In this document: one piece after another, positions 1-8,087 of the stretch
Layout: each line of letters starts with the position of its first letter
Numbering within the stretch: the stretch's first letter is position 1
NCBI GenBank assembly: GCA_017442865.1
Contig: JAFRXK010000011.1
Location: 1 to 43,185 of the forward strand
Direction: 5' to 3'
Length of the DNA: 43,185 bases
DNA from: Lachnospiraceae bacterium
Lineage (GTDB): Bacteria; Bacillota; Clostridia; Lachnospirales; Lachnospiraceae
Notes under the pieces: model-generated
Seen by the model: only the letters and a program-made list of their open reading frames with translations
Database searches by the model: none
What the model was told of the DNA's origin: nothing
Made by a program: the position numbers and the translations under genes

Positions 1-10
1 ACTCTCATGT
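1..10 (-). rRNA. 16S rRNA, first few bases only (cut by window edge)
   Basis: Read on the minus strand, the window ends in CATAACATGAGAGT. AGAGT is the start of the universal 16S 5' sequence AGAGTTTGATC, and an upstream ATGAGAGT context is usual in Clostridia. An rRNA-type leader and promoter lie just upstream on the same strand, so the 16S gene almost certainly continues to the left of the window. The exact mature 5' end is not visible. Confidence 0.68.
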
Positions 11-166
11 TATGATCTTGGTTAGTCTGCCGTGCTGGCATTCTTTCCGTTTTACTTTTTTAAAAGGTTTGGTTCTTTTGAATTCTCTTTAAGAATTTTC
101 AAGGTCTGTGTTTATTATGCTGTTCAGTTATCAAGGTTCCTGTGCATCGCTCTCAGGAGCGACAGC
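10..166 (-). other. rRNA operon leader region
   Basis: This transcribed leader runs from the promoter to the 16S start. It contains the phrase CCTTGATAACTGAACAG, a form seen in many Firmicutes rRNA leaders. A hairpin with arms CGCTC/GAGCG and loop TCAG lies at 148-161, right after the likely start site. A second short stem, TGCC/GGCA, lies close to the 16S start and may be part of the RNase III processing stem. There is no open reading frame worth calling here. Confidence 0.65.
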
Positions 167-172
167 TCATTT

Positions 173-250
173 ATATTAGCATTTAAGAATTGTTTTGTCA
201 ACACTTTTTTATTGATTTTTTTAATCTCTCAATATTTTTTTTATTTAACC
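173..250 (-). promoter_or_regulatory. Strong rRNA operon promoter with UP-like A-tracts
   Basis: On the minus strand a perfect -35 TTGACA (196-201) is followed by a 17-bp spacer and a -10 TAATAT (173-178). Upstream, 203-250 is very A-rich on the transcribed strand, with several runs of five or more A placed like an UP element. The consensus hexamers, the A-tracts and the leader downstream all point to an rRNA operon promoter. There is no clear terminator between the end of the CvpA-like gene and this promoter. Confidence 0.82.
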
Positions 251-256
251 ATAAAA

Positions 257-1000
257 TCATTTCCCATGAATCCACATAGGTGCCTTTATCGTCATAAACA
301 ATTTCACAAGCATATTGTTTTCATATAAGAAGTCAAGAAAACTGTTTGACTTTATCTGATTATAAAACACTGTGCCAAAATATGTGCCTGATACAAATAT
401 TGATAGCGCAAATATCAGATACACCAATGCAAACCCGGCTGCTAATCCAAGAAGTATTCCGGTAAAACCGGACCTTTTATTGTATTCTGACACGTGCTCT
501 GTTATTCCTGCAGCGTGCAGCAGTGCATTGACAATTATAATCGCGATAATAAAAGCAACAACTAAACTTATAACACACAAAAGCAGATGTGCATTATACC
601 AGCGTATGTATTCAACAAAATTATCCGCTTTAAAAAACTCGTACACCTTTGAATTGTTATTTTCAAGCATACTCAGCTTCAAATCGTTTGGCAGGTGCAG
701 CTTCTCGACATAATCAGTCTGTGCACTCACCTGGGCATTTATCTGCTCTATCATCCTGGTGTAATCTGCATTCGGGCCATCCGCAAGCACTGTGTTTTTT
801 GTTATTCCATACATTGCGTTATCGACGCCGAAAAAATCCAGAACTCTGTATACGCCCGAATCTAATATACCGGCCACAAAAATCGAAGCCGCCATAAAAA
901 AGATAAAGTATCCCATTCTGACTGCGCCGCGCCAGTACCCGATTGCCATCATTGCAATTATAAGTATTATTATAAATATCAATACATAATTAATACTCAT
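257..1000 (-). CDS. CvpA-like multi-pass membrane protein
   Basis: The 247-residue protein has four clear hydrophobic segments: two in the first 50 residues, one near residues 137-165 and one near 180-205. They are separated by a soluble loop of about 85 residues. The N-terminal pattern of a hydrophobic helix, a short GYWRGA turn and a second helix resembles CvpA/colicin V production family proteins, whose precise role in Gram-positives is unclear. I chose the ATG at 1000 because AAGGGG sits about 8 bases upstream; an ATG at 1021 would overlap the phosphatase gene further. The start overlaps the stop of the Cof-type gene by 11 bases, so the two are probably translationally coupled. It is the last gene of the dnaX-recR run of genes. 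Confidence 0.62.
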   Translation of the reverse strand: MSINYVLIFIIILIIAMMAIGYWRGAVRMGYFIFFMAASIFVAGILDSGVYRVLDFFGVDNAMYGITKNTVLADGPNADYTRMIEQINAQVSAQTDYVEKLHLPNDLKLSMLENNNSKVYEFFKADNFVEYIRWYNAHLLLCVISLVVAFIIAIIIVNALLHAAGITEHVSEYNKRSGFTGILLGLAAGFALVYLIFALSIFVSGTYFGTVFYNQIKSNSFLDFLYENNMLVKLFMTIKAPMWIHGK

Positions 1001-1844
1001 CTTCCGCCCCTTCGTCGTCACTACCTAAAACAAATTTATCTACAGCACAACAGACTCCGTCGCTGTCATTATCAAGGGTTATAATGTCTGCAGCCGCCTT
1101 TATCTCCTCATCAGCATTGCCCATGGCAACCCCGACACCTGCAAGCTTTATCATCGACAAATCATTTCCGCTGTCTCCAAATGCCATCACCTGCGAAATA
1201 TCTATTCCAAGATGTCCTGCAAGCCCCATAAGCGCTCTGCCTTTTGTTGCGCTAACATGATTTATCTCTATATTATTTGCTACCGAGCTTACAGCTACCG
1301 CAAAATCAAATCTCTTAAGCTCCTCAAGTGCCCGATTCTTCTCTTCAATATTCATAAATGTCAGATTAATCTTCTGTGCTCCGTTTTTTGAGCTGCGTAT
1401 AGCTTCTCTGACATCATCTGTTACGATTCTTGTTTTTTTTACCAGCTTTGCGATACTCTCTGATAAAACATAATCCGAAACATGCTCCATATAATATGGT
1501 GAAATCCTGCCGACGCCGCCTATATGAACATCTGTCATTGTATTGTATTTCTGAACAAAGTCCCAAATTTCTAACGCCTGTTCTGTGCTAAAGCTGCTCT
1601 GGTATATCGCTTTTTGGCAGCGAGAATCCCACACCATTGCACCATTTATAATAATGGCATATCTTATAAACGGCATATCTCTTACAATATCGCTTATCCC
1701 AATCCATGGTCTTCCGGTAGAAATAACAATCTCGACGCCACGCTCAGATGCCTGCCTAAGCGCTTCAATATTTCTGCGTGATAACGACTTGTCGGTTCTT
1801 AAAAGAGTACCATCTAAATCGGTTGCTATGAGTTTAATGTTCAT
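990..1844 (-). CDS. Cof-type HAD phosphatase
   Basis: This 284-residue protein is a haloacid dehalogenase superfamily hydrolase of the Cof/YidA type. The nucleophile motif DLDGT lies at residues 9-13, STGR follows near residue 42, and the late motif GDSGNDLSM lies near residue 220; together these are the family's metal- and phosphate-binding set. The length fits (family about 270-290). Such enzymes dephosphorylate sugar phosphates or flavin and pyridoxal phosphates in the cytoplasm; the substrate cannot be read from sequence. The start has AGAGG upstream and lies two bases after the stop of the TPR gene, and the 3' end overlaps the CvpA-like gene, so the three probably share a transcript. Confidence 0.85.
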   Translation of the reverse strand: MNIKLIATDLDGTLLRTDKSLSRRNIEALRQASERGVEIVISTGRPWIGISDIVRDMPFIRYAIIINGAMVWDSRCQKAIYQSSFSTEQALEIWDFVQKYNTMTDVHIGGVGRISPYYMEHVSDYVLSESIAKLVKKTRIVTDDVREAIRSSKNGAQKINLTFMNIEEKNRALEELKRFDFAVAVSSVANNIEINHVSATKGRALMGLAGHLGIDISQVMAFGDSGNDLSMIKLAGVGVAMGNADEEIKAAADIITLDNDSDGVCCAVDKFVLGSDDEGAEDEY

Positions 1845-1846
1845 AT

Positions 1847-3880
1847 TTAACCTCTGTAAAAATGTCGCGAACGAAGTATCAGATACCCTTCAGCGTTTCT
1901 TGATGCCTCAAACAATTTCTTTACCCCTGCCTTCTGTGCCCTTTCCACAGCCCGGTCGACCAGTAAAGCGGCGTCTGATATTGTAAAAGGAATACCATCA
2001 TCTATCATCTCTTCCGCAATATCATCAAGCTCATCCTCCGCAGTATCATCCAGTACCGCATTCTGCTTAAAAGCATAGTTTGAAATATATCCCATAAACT
2101 CTTCCTTTGTAATAGCAGCATCTTCATATATATACTTGCACTTTTCAGAAAAGTTTTTGTGTCTGTTTACAAATAACGCAAGTTTTGTAGGCGTGTCTAC
2201 CAGAGCAATCTTTGCGGCTATCGTTTTGGCATCGATTAAATCTGACATCTCGTGAACAGTTTCATAATTAACGCCGGTCACTCCGTCTACTACCAAATCC
2301 CTTCCCTTTAATACAGAAATGGTCTTAAGTACGCCTCGTTCACTGAATTTATTGTCAGATATTCTTGCTGCTCCGGCATTCCTTGAACCAAGATTGGTAT
2401 TGATATTGGCAAGCTTTCCGGCGGCATATTTAACTGCGCCCTTCATATTGCTGCATTCTATAAGATAAACCTCAAACAACCTTTCGTTATTTTTTACAAC
2501 AGGTTTTCTGCTGCTTTTTTTCTTTGGGTTTTTATGTGAAACAGCTGTTGTTTTATCAGAGGCTGTTTCTTTTGCTGCCTCAGGCTTGAAAATAAATGTC
2601 GGTCTGCCCTGTCCATTAACCGGAGTGAATTTGTTCTTTTCGTCAAAATAGCCCAAAAGTTTTACCCTTGGCTCTGCCGCTTCTTTTATGTCACTGTTCT
2701 CTGAAGCAGCTGCCGCCTCTTTCATCTGCTCCGCTATCACAGTCAGAATATCACCCTCGGAAACGGGCTTGTCTTCCAGCGGATTGTCAAGTGTCTTTTC
2801 CGGAGCCTGCTCTGGCTTTTGTTTTTTTTCAGAAGTATCTTCAACGCTCTCATCGGCGGTTATGACTGCTTCCGATTCAGGCAAAATCTCTTTGCCGGCA
2901 TCTGTGTTCTCCTCATATTCCTTCTGTGATAATACCGTCCCGGTCACATCGGTATTCACCGCTTCTGCTTTTGCATTCTGCATATCAGCCTCAGCATCAT
3001 CAGTATTAACTGCTTCTGCATTCTTTATAACTTCCTCAGCATCATCAGTATTAACTGCTTCTGCATTCTTTATAACTTTCCCTGCATCATCTGTATCCGA
3101 TGCTTCTGCATTCTGTATAACTGCCTCAGCATCATCAGTATTCACTGCTTCTGCATTCTTTATAACTTCCTCAGCATCATCTGTATCCGATCCTTCTGCA
3201 TTCTGTATAGAATCATCGAAAAAATCATTATCTGAAGCTTCACTTTTTTCAGATAAAGTCTGTCCGGCTTCGTTTCCGGACATAATTGCATTAATATCAT
3301 CATCAATTCCGAGACATTTGTGCTTTAAATGCAATGCCGGCTTCCCATAATTCCCACCGCTGTACCAAAGGATTATTTCATCACACAGCTTTACGCACTT
3401 CTCCTGCTGCCCCATTTTATAATAAAGCTTTGCAAGAGTATAAGCCCACTTGTCATCAAAGTCTCCCTCAAGGAACAGTTCAAGAACTTCTTTCTTCTTT
3501 TCGTCAGTATCTTTACGGGCACACATAATATGATAGGCTAATAACAGATTGTCCTTATCCTTCGGTGCCATATCCCTGAATTTCCAGTAATACTTCTCTG
3601 CATCATCAATATCTCCCGCCTGCGCAGAAAGCTCCGAAAGCTTGTAAACTGTTCTTTTATCGGCGTCTGACCTGTTATATGCAAATAAAAGCACATTCTT
3701 TGCATCGCTGTATCTTTTGCATCTTTCATATATCTCTGATATCTGGCTAAGCAGCTTGACATCTTTGACCTTACTCCACTGAACCTCGTCTGCAATTTCT
3801 GCTGCTTCTTTAAACTCGTCTGAATACGCCAGACTTCTTATCATGAGTATCTTTTTATTTGTACTGCCTCTGTGCATCAT
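1847..3880 (-). CDS. TPR protein with acidic 15-residue repeats
   Basis: This 677-residue protein is of unknown function. The first 200 residues are helical and TPR-like (repeated A..Y..A/G and YYK patterns). Residues about 222-315 are an acidic low-complexity block of 15-residue repeats of the form DDAEEVIKNAEAVNT. A second acidic linker follows, then a basic patch (KKKSSRK), and then a folded C-terminal domain of about 230 residues. That domain contains LVVDGVTGVNYE and LVDTPTKLALF and vaguely recalls an ATPase lid or regulatory domain, but I do not recognise it. The start at 3880 is chosen because GGAGG sits 7 bases upstream; an upstream in-frame ATG at 3967 lacks one. It follows recR by 107 bases and abuts the phosphatase gene. 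Confidence 0.7.
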   Translation of the reverse strand: MMHRGSTNKKILMIRSLAYSDEFKEAAEIADEVQWSKVKDVKLLSQISEIYERCKRYSDAKNVLLFAYNRSDADKRTVYKLSELSAQAGDIDDAEKYYWKFRDMAPKDKDNLLLAYHIMCARKDTDEKKKEVLELFLEGDFDDKWAYTLAKLYYKMGQQEKCVKLCDEIILWYSGGNYGKPALHLKHKCLGIDDDINAIMSGNEAGQTLSEKSEASDNDFFDDSIQNAEGSDTDDAEEVIKNAEAVNTDDAEAVIQNAEASDTDDAGKVIKNAEAVNTDDAEEVIKNAEAVNTDDAEADMQNAKAEAVNTDVTGTVLSQKEYEENTDAGKEILPESEAVITADESVEDTSEKKQKPEQAPEKTLDNPLEDKPVSEGDILTVIAEQMKEAAAASENSDIKEAAEPRVKLLGYFDEKNKFTPVNGQGRPTFIFKPEAAKETASDKTTAVSHKNPKKKSSRKPVVKNNERLFEVYLIECSNMKGAVKYAAGKLANINTNLGSRNAGAARISDNKFSERGVLKTISVLKGRDLVVDGVTGVNYETVHEMSDLIDAKTIAAKIALVDTPTKLALFVNRHKNFSEKCKYIYEDAAITKEEFMGYISNYAFKQNAVLDDTAEDELDDIAEEMIDDGIPFTISDAALLVDRAVERAQKAGVKKLFEASRNAEGYLILRSRHFYRG

Positions 3881-3987
3881 AAAACTTCCTCCGGTCCTTT
3901 GTAATTTCATCACATAATCGTCTGGAATCACACAAATAATGCGCTTTTCGGGCTCTTGACAATCCAATCGAATTTAACAAATTAAAA

Positions 3988-4584
3988 TCAGAGTTCAACA
4001 CGTCCGTCAAGCGCTCTTGTAAGGGTTATCTCATCAATATATTCTAAATCTCCACCAACCGGAACTCCACTGGCAATTCTTGTTACTTTTATGCCGCTTG
4101 GTTTTATCAGCTTGCTTATGTACATCGCTGTTGTCTCTCCCTCAAGGCTTGAATTCGTAGCAATAATTACCTCATTTACATCTGATAAAAGCCGCTTCAT
4201 TAATTCCTTCAATTTAATATCATTCGGTCCTATGCCAAGTGCAGGGGAAATAGCGCCATGCAGCACATGGTATACGCCGTTATACTTCCCTGTCTTTTCA
4301 TATGCCGCAAGGTCTCTGGTGTTTTCAACCACCATAATAGTGCTGTGATCCCTCGCTTTATCCTTGCAGATAGGGCATAATTCATCATCGGTAAGAGTAT
4401 AGCACTCCTTGCAATAGCAGACATGCAGTCTCGCATCCATCATGGTATCGGCAAGGCTTTTAACCTTTTCCTCCGGCATGTTCACTATGTGAAATGCAAG
4501 GCGCTGGGCAGACTTACTCCCAATGCCCGGCAATCTCGACAGTTCTTCAATTAAAGAATTAATTCTGCTGCTGTAATAATCCAT
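3988..4584 (-). CDS. recR: Recombination mediator RecR
   Basis: RecR acts with RecO and RecF to load RecA on gapped DNA. At 198 residues the length is standard. The N-terminal helix-hairpin-helix (LPGIGSKSAQRLAFH, residues 18-32) binds DNA. A four-cysteine zinc motif follows (C57, C60, C69, C72 by the pattern CxxCxxxxxxxxCxxC), then a Toprim domain with VVENTRDL and the C-terminal Walker-B-like region. The ATG overlaps the ybaB stop as TAATG, a classical coupled start, and the dnaX-ybaB-recR order is conserved across Firmicutes. Confidence 0.97.
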   Translation of the reverse strand: MDYYSSRINSLIEELSRLPGIGSKSAQRLAFHIVNMPEEKVKSLADTMMDARLHVCYCKECYTLTDDELCPICKDKARDHSTIMVVENTRDLAAYEKTGKYNGVYHVLHGAISPALGIGPNDIKLKELMKRLLSDVNEVIIATNSSLEGETTAMYISKLIKPSGIKVTRIASGVPVGGDLEYIDEITLTRALDGRVEL

Positions 4585-4931
4585 TAGAAAGGAAATCCTC
4601 CCATGTTCAATCCGCCTGAAATGCCTGACAGATTTTTGTCTGACTCTTCATCCACCTTGTGGAACGCTTCGTTTATAGCTGCGATTATCAAATCCTGAAG
4701 CATCTCGATATCATCAGGGTCTACAACCTCCTCTGAAAGCCTGATTGCCTTAAGCTCTTTCTTTCCTGTTACAGTTACCTCAACAGCACCTCCGCCTGCC
4801 GCAGCAGTAAATTCCTTTTCCTCAAGCTCCTTCTGTGCTGCCTCCATCTGGCGCTGCATTCTCTGCGCCTGCTTCATAATATTGCCCATGCTTCCAGGCA
4901 TTCCGCCTGAAAATCCACCTTTTTTAGCCAT
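4584..4931 (-). CDS. YbaB/EbfC nucleoid-associated protein
   Basis: This 115-residue protein matches the YbaB/EbfC family, small dimeric DNA-binding proteins that are nearly always encoded between dnaX and recR. The pattern is typical: a glycine-rich start, a long amphipathic helix (MKQAQRMQRQMEAAQKELEE, about residues 18-37), a beta strand with GGGAVEVTVTGKKEL, a DPDDIEMLQDLI segment and a flexible Gly/Phe tail. A strong AGGAGG lies about 8 bases before the ATG. The gene overlaps recR by one base. Function is inferred from family and context, not from any catalytic motif. Confidence 0.95.
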   Translation of the reverse strand: MAKKGGFSGGMPGSMGNIMKQAQRMQRQMEAAQKELEEKEFTAAAGGGAVEVTVTGKKELKAIRLSEEVVDPDDIEMLQDLIIAAINEAFHKVDEESDKNLSGISGGLNMGGFPF

Positions 4932-5073
4932 TTTTTGTTCCTCCTTTATTCTATGGGTAGATTTTTATAGGTCGTTTGACACTATATTTTGTGAATTTTT
5001 TATTTTAAATATTGTTATGCCGGATACATCTCTGGACGCTTTGTCATCATTGTCCGGCTGATGTGCTAAGCTC

Positions 5074-7107
5074 TCACTCCTCCGACAGCTCTTGCTCATC
5101 AAGGAATTCCTCCGGCTCATCCTCTTCTCCCGATTCATCCTCCTGATAAACCGGCTTTGCCGTAACGCCATGCTGTATCGGTGCACTGTGCAGTGCTTCC
5201 TCCTGCGCCTTTGCCATGCCTTCAAGCTCCTTAAAGGCTTCCTCCTCGGCCTGCGCCAGATTTTCAAACTCCTTAAGTGCCTCTTCACTCAGTCCAAAAT
5301 AATCCTCGGACTGTGCGGTATCGTCAAAGCTCTGCCCATTGTCACCGGATTCGAAATTACTTTCAACCGGCTCAAAGCTGCTGCCATCCGGCTCAAAGCT
5401 GCTGTCACCCGCCTCAAAGCTGCTGCCATCCGCCTCAAAAGCTGCATCACTCTGTTTAAAGCCTTCGCCGGACTCAAGGCTGCTGTCTTTCCGCGAGAAT
5501 ACTTCGGCTGCATCCTCTGAAAAGCCTTCTTCCTCTGAGTCTGAAAACACTATCTCTGAATTAAAAACACTCTCAAGCTCGTCATTGCTCAAATACTCGT
5601 TGTAACGGTAATTCTTATCAACTATTCTGGTCTTAAACTTAAGCTCCTTGTGGAACATATCCTTTACAGCGTTTGAAAGCTTTGAAAGCACCTCATCTCT
5701 TCCAATTATATTAGCGTATGTTTGATTTGTAAATACTATAACCATCTGCCCTTCGCCAAGCGGCTCTACCACGCTTCCGTCAAGCGCCACCTTTGAATGC
5801 AAATCTGCACTTGCAATAATCCTCCGCCAGTTCTCCCTGACAAGCTGCAAATCCTCAAACTGTGCCTTCGGCAGCGTTATTGCTGTTTTTTTTTCTTTAA
5901 CAGGCTCCGGCTCTTCAATCGGCTGACTAATCGGACTTACAGAAACCCTTACGCCTTCCTTAAGCTGTGCCTCCAGCTTATCAACTCTCTCAAGCAGCGA
6001 ATCAAGATTCGGCTCCATCTGCGGGTGTGTAAGCTTTATGACCGTAATCTCAAGCAGCACTCTCTTTGCATTTGAATATCGCATCTGTGAGGACAGCTCA
6101 GAAAGCACCCTGATATATCTGATAATGGTTTCAGGCTGAATCATGCGTGAATCCTCTTCAAGCCGCGCTAAATCGGCGCTGCTCATATCAACAGCCTCCC
6201 TTGAAACCTCTGCAGTTCCTATAAGCAGCATGTTTCTAAGGTACCATATAAAATCGCTGACAAACTGTCCTATCTCTCTGCCCTCAAGTATCATATTGTC
6301 AATCTGCTTCACACATCCGGTGACATCTCCCTGTATCAGATTCCTAAAAAATGCACTAAACACTTCGTTGTCAACTGCTCCAAGTGCCGTAAGCACCTTG
6401 TCATAATCAAGTCTCTGTCCGTAATAAAACGCCACGCACTGGTCGAAAAGGCTTATCGCATCTCTCAACGAGCCGTCGCCCTTCTTGGCAACGTACCTTA
6501 TAGCGTCGTCATCAGCCTCAATTCCTTCGGCGCCGGCCATCTCCTTAAGTCTCATGGCTATGGTCTCGCCGCTTATCCTTCTGAAATCATATCTCTGGCA
6601 TCTTGACAGCACCGTGACCGGAATCTTATGCGCCTCCGTTGTCGCCAGTATAAAAATAACGTATGAGGGCGGCTCCTCAAGCGTCTTTAACAGCGCATTG
6701 AAGGCGCCTGTCGACAGCATATGAACCTCATCGATAATATAAACCCTGTACCTTCCCTCCGACGGGGAATACTGTACGGTCTCTCTAATCTCTCTGATAT
6801 TGTCAACGCCGTTGTTTGACGCTGCATCTATCTCAACCACATTCATGGAAGAACCCGAATCAATTGAGCGGCAGACTGCGCACTCTCCGCATGGACTTCC
6901 GTCTACAGGGTGTTCACAGTTTACTGCCTTTGCAAGTATCTTTGCAATAGTTGTCTTACCTGTTCCCCTTGTACCGCAGAATAAGTATGCATGCCCTATT
7001 CTGCCTGTCTTTATCTGATTTTTAAGTGCTGTAACAATATGGTCCTGTCCCTTGACATCTTCAAAGTCTTTCGGACGCCACTTTCTGTACAATGCAGTAT
7101 ACGCCAT
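5074..7107 (-). CDS. dnaX: DNA polymerase III subunit tau (possible gamma by frameshift)
   Basis: This 678-residue clamp-loader subunit has Walker A GTRGTGKTT at 45-53, a zinc site at C64/C73/C76/C79, DEVHM at 126-130 and the SRC sensor motif (LSRCQRYDF), which is typical of tau/gamma. The C-terminal third is tau-specific and ends in a low-complexity acidic region with SSFEPDGSSFEP-type repeats. The start at 7107 is chosen because the family begins MAYTALYRKWRP; an upstream ATG at 7155 lies inside the SRP RNA helix. Codons 405-407 read GAA AAA AAA within a run of nine A (5886-5894), at the junction of the conserved core and the tau-specific part. A -1 shift there meets a stop after ten codons, giving a product of about 417 residues. 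E. coli gamma is about 431. Confidence 0.96.
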   Translation of the reverse strand: MAYTALYRKWRPKDFEDVKGQDHIVTALKNQIKTGRIGHAYLFCGTRGTGKTTIAKILAKAVNCEHPVDGSPCGECAVCRSIDSGSSMNVVEIDAASNNGVDNIREIRETVQYSPSEGRYRVYIIDEVHMLSTGAFNALLKTLEEPPSYVIFILATTEAHKIPVTVLSRCQRYDFRRISGETIAMRLKEMAGAEGIEADDDAIRYVAKKGDGSLRDAISLFDQCVAFYYGQRLDYDKVLTALGAVDNEVFSAFFRNLIQGDVTGCVKQIDNMILEGREIGQFVSDFIWYLRNMLLIGTAEVSREAVDMSSADLARLEEDSRMIQPETIIRYIRVLSELSSQMRYSNAKRVLLEITVIKLTHPQMEPNLDSLLERVDKLEAQLKEGVRVSVSPISQPIEEPEPVKEKKTAITLPKAQFEDLQLVRENWRRIIASADLHSKVALDGSVVEPLGEGQMVIVFTNQTYANIIGRDEVLSKLSNAVKDMFHKELKFKTRIVDKNYRYNEYLSNDELESVFNSEIVFSDSEEEGFSEDAAEVFSRKDSSLESGEGFKQSDAAFEADGSSFEAGDSSFEPDGSSFEPVESNFESGDNGQSFDDTAQSEDYFGLSEEALKEFENLAQAEEEAFKELEGMAKAQEEALHSAPIQHGVTAKPVYQEDESGEEDEPEEFLDEQELSEE
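5886..5894 (-). promoter_or_regulatory. A9 slippery run in dnaX, candidate programmed frameshift site
   Basis: The run contains the heptamer A AAA AAA in the correct phase for -1 slippage. A GGAG lies about 11 bases upstream (5905-5908 on the plus strand as CTCC), as in the E. coli dnaX site. Short stems (CAGC/GCTG, then TGCC/GGCA) are possible just downstream. Both -1 and +1 frames hit stops quickly (ten codons and two codons). Transcriptional slippage on the A-run is equally possible. Confidence 0.5.
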
Positions 7108-7126
7108 GCTCTTATCACCCGCCTGT

Positions 7127-7418
7127 AAAAAAATACACATTCCATCTCGGAACACCGGTCGTAAACGTTACCTGAACAGTTAGCTCAATCCAGGCATACC
7201 TACGGCACACAAAAAATCCTGCTTAGTGCTGCTTCCTTCCGGACCTGACACGGTTCACAGGCATCTGTTGCGTAGGACCCGAAAATCAATGCCACTTATA
7301 GAGGGCAGCTTTACGGCCGGCATTCCCAAATGGAATGTGCTTTATGTATCATTCATCCAATATCACAAATGCTTTCTTCAGTTGTGCTTTAAACGCTTAC
7401 ACGCATATTAAAGCCGCT
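7127..7418 (-). ncRNA. ffs: Signal recognition particle RNA, probably the large form
   Basis: The conserved SRP helix 8 motif GTCAGGTCCGGAAGGAAGCA lies at 7249-7230 on the minus strand, closed by CCTACG (7276-7271) and CGTAGG (7204-7199). Beyond this core, two 30-base arms (7310-7339 and 7136-7165) pair at 28 of 30 positions, including three G-U pairs, forming a long helix like SRP helix 5. Two short hairpins can form in 7340-7418 and could be a divergent Alu domain, although I do not see the Bacillus Alu consensus. Seven U residues at 7133-7127 follow the closing helix and could end the RNA. The exact 5' and 3' ends are estimates; the small core alone would be about 7196-7280. Confidence 0.88.
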
Positions 7419-7424
7419 CGTTTA

Positions 7425-7453
7425 AGTATAATTTATTTTAATTTACTTGTCAA
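7425..7453 (-). promoter_or_regulatory. Promoter of the SRP RNA
   Basis: A perfect -35 TTGACA (7448-7453) and a -10 TATACT (7425-7430) are separated by 17 bp on the minus strand. The predicted start near 7418 lies about 80 bases before the long helix, which is why I extend the SRP RNA to that point. Transcription reading through would also reach dnaX. Confidence 0.8.
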
Positions 7454-7541
7454 TACAGGTTTCAGCCATTCTCACGCCGGTTCTGTGCAATATTTCTTTA
7501 TAGCGCGTCCTGACACGTTTATATGGGTTATTTATGCCTGT

Positions 7542-8009
7542 TTATTTTTCTTTTCTGCCCCTTAATTCTTTAAAAAACTGCTTCATCATACCTGAGCACT
7601 CTTCTTCAAGCACTCCCGTCATAACCGCTACCTTATGATTAAAGCCGTCCATCTCCAAAATATTTGTAACTGAGCCGGCGCAGCCTGCCTTCGGATTCAT
7701 GCATCCAACAACACATCCATCAATTCTGGACTGCAAAAGTGCCCCGGCGCACATAGGACAAGGCTCAAGGGTCACATACATGGTACATCCCTCAAGTCTC
7801 CAGTCGCCCATTTTCTTACAGGCTTTTCTTATAGCAATTATCTCTGCATGAGCGAGTGTATTCTTGTCTGTAGTGCGCCTGTTATAGCCTCTTGCAATTA
7901 TCCTTCCGTCATAAACAATCACACAGCCTATAGGCACTTCTCCTATCGAGTATGCCTTCTTTGCCTGTTTAATTGCTGCCTTCATATATTTTTCTTCGTT
8001 TGCTATCAT
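7542..8009 (-). CDS. tadA: tRNA-specific adenosine deaminase TadA
   Basis: TadA converts A34 to inosine in tRNA-Arg(ACG). This 155-residue protein has the cytidine deaminase fold zinc site: H54 and E56 in HAE, and C84/C87 in PCPMC. GEVPIGCVIV near residues 23-32 and AGALLQSRI after the cysteines are characteristic of TadA rather than free-nucleoside deaminases. The ribosome site is weak (GGAGAG about 13 bases upstream). The gene lies 78 bases after the coiled-coil gene on the same strand. Confidence 0.94.
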   Translation of the reverse strand: MIANEEKYMKAAIKQAKKAYSIGEVPIGCVIVYDGRIIARGYNRRTTDKNTLAHAEIIAIRKACKKMGDWRLEGCTMYVTLEPCPMCAGALLQSRIDGCVVGCMNPKAGCAGSVTNILEMDGFNHKVAVMTGVLEEECSGMMKQFFKELRGRKEK

Positions 8010-8087
8010 CTTATCAATCTGACTCTCCGATATTTTTTACTCCTTTAGCGACATCTTCATTCAGCACATAACAGTTAAAATTCATGC

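Noticed and set aside
2688..3350. Plus-strand open frame of 220 codons over the TPR gene
   Set aside because: It is a Ser/Ala-rich shadow of the acidic repeats on the other strand with no ribosome site.
7108..7155. Upstream ATG of dnaX at 7155
   Set aside because: The extra 16 residues lie inside the 3' arm of the SRP RNA helix and the DnaX family begins at MAYTALYRKW.
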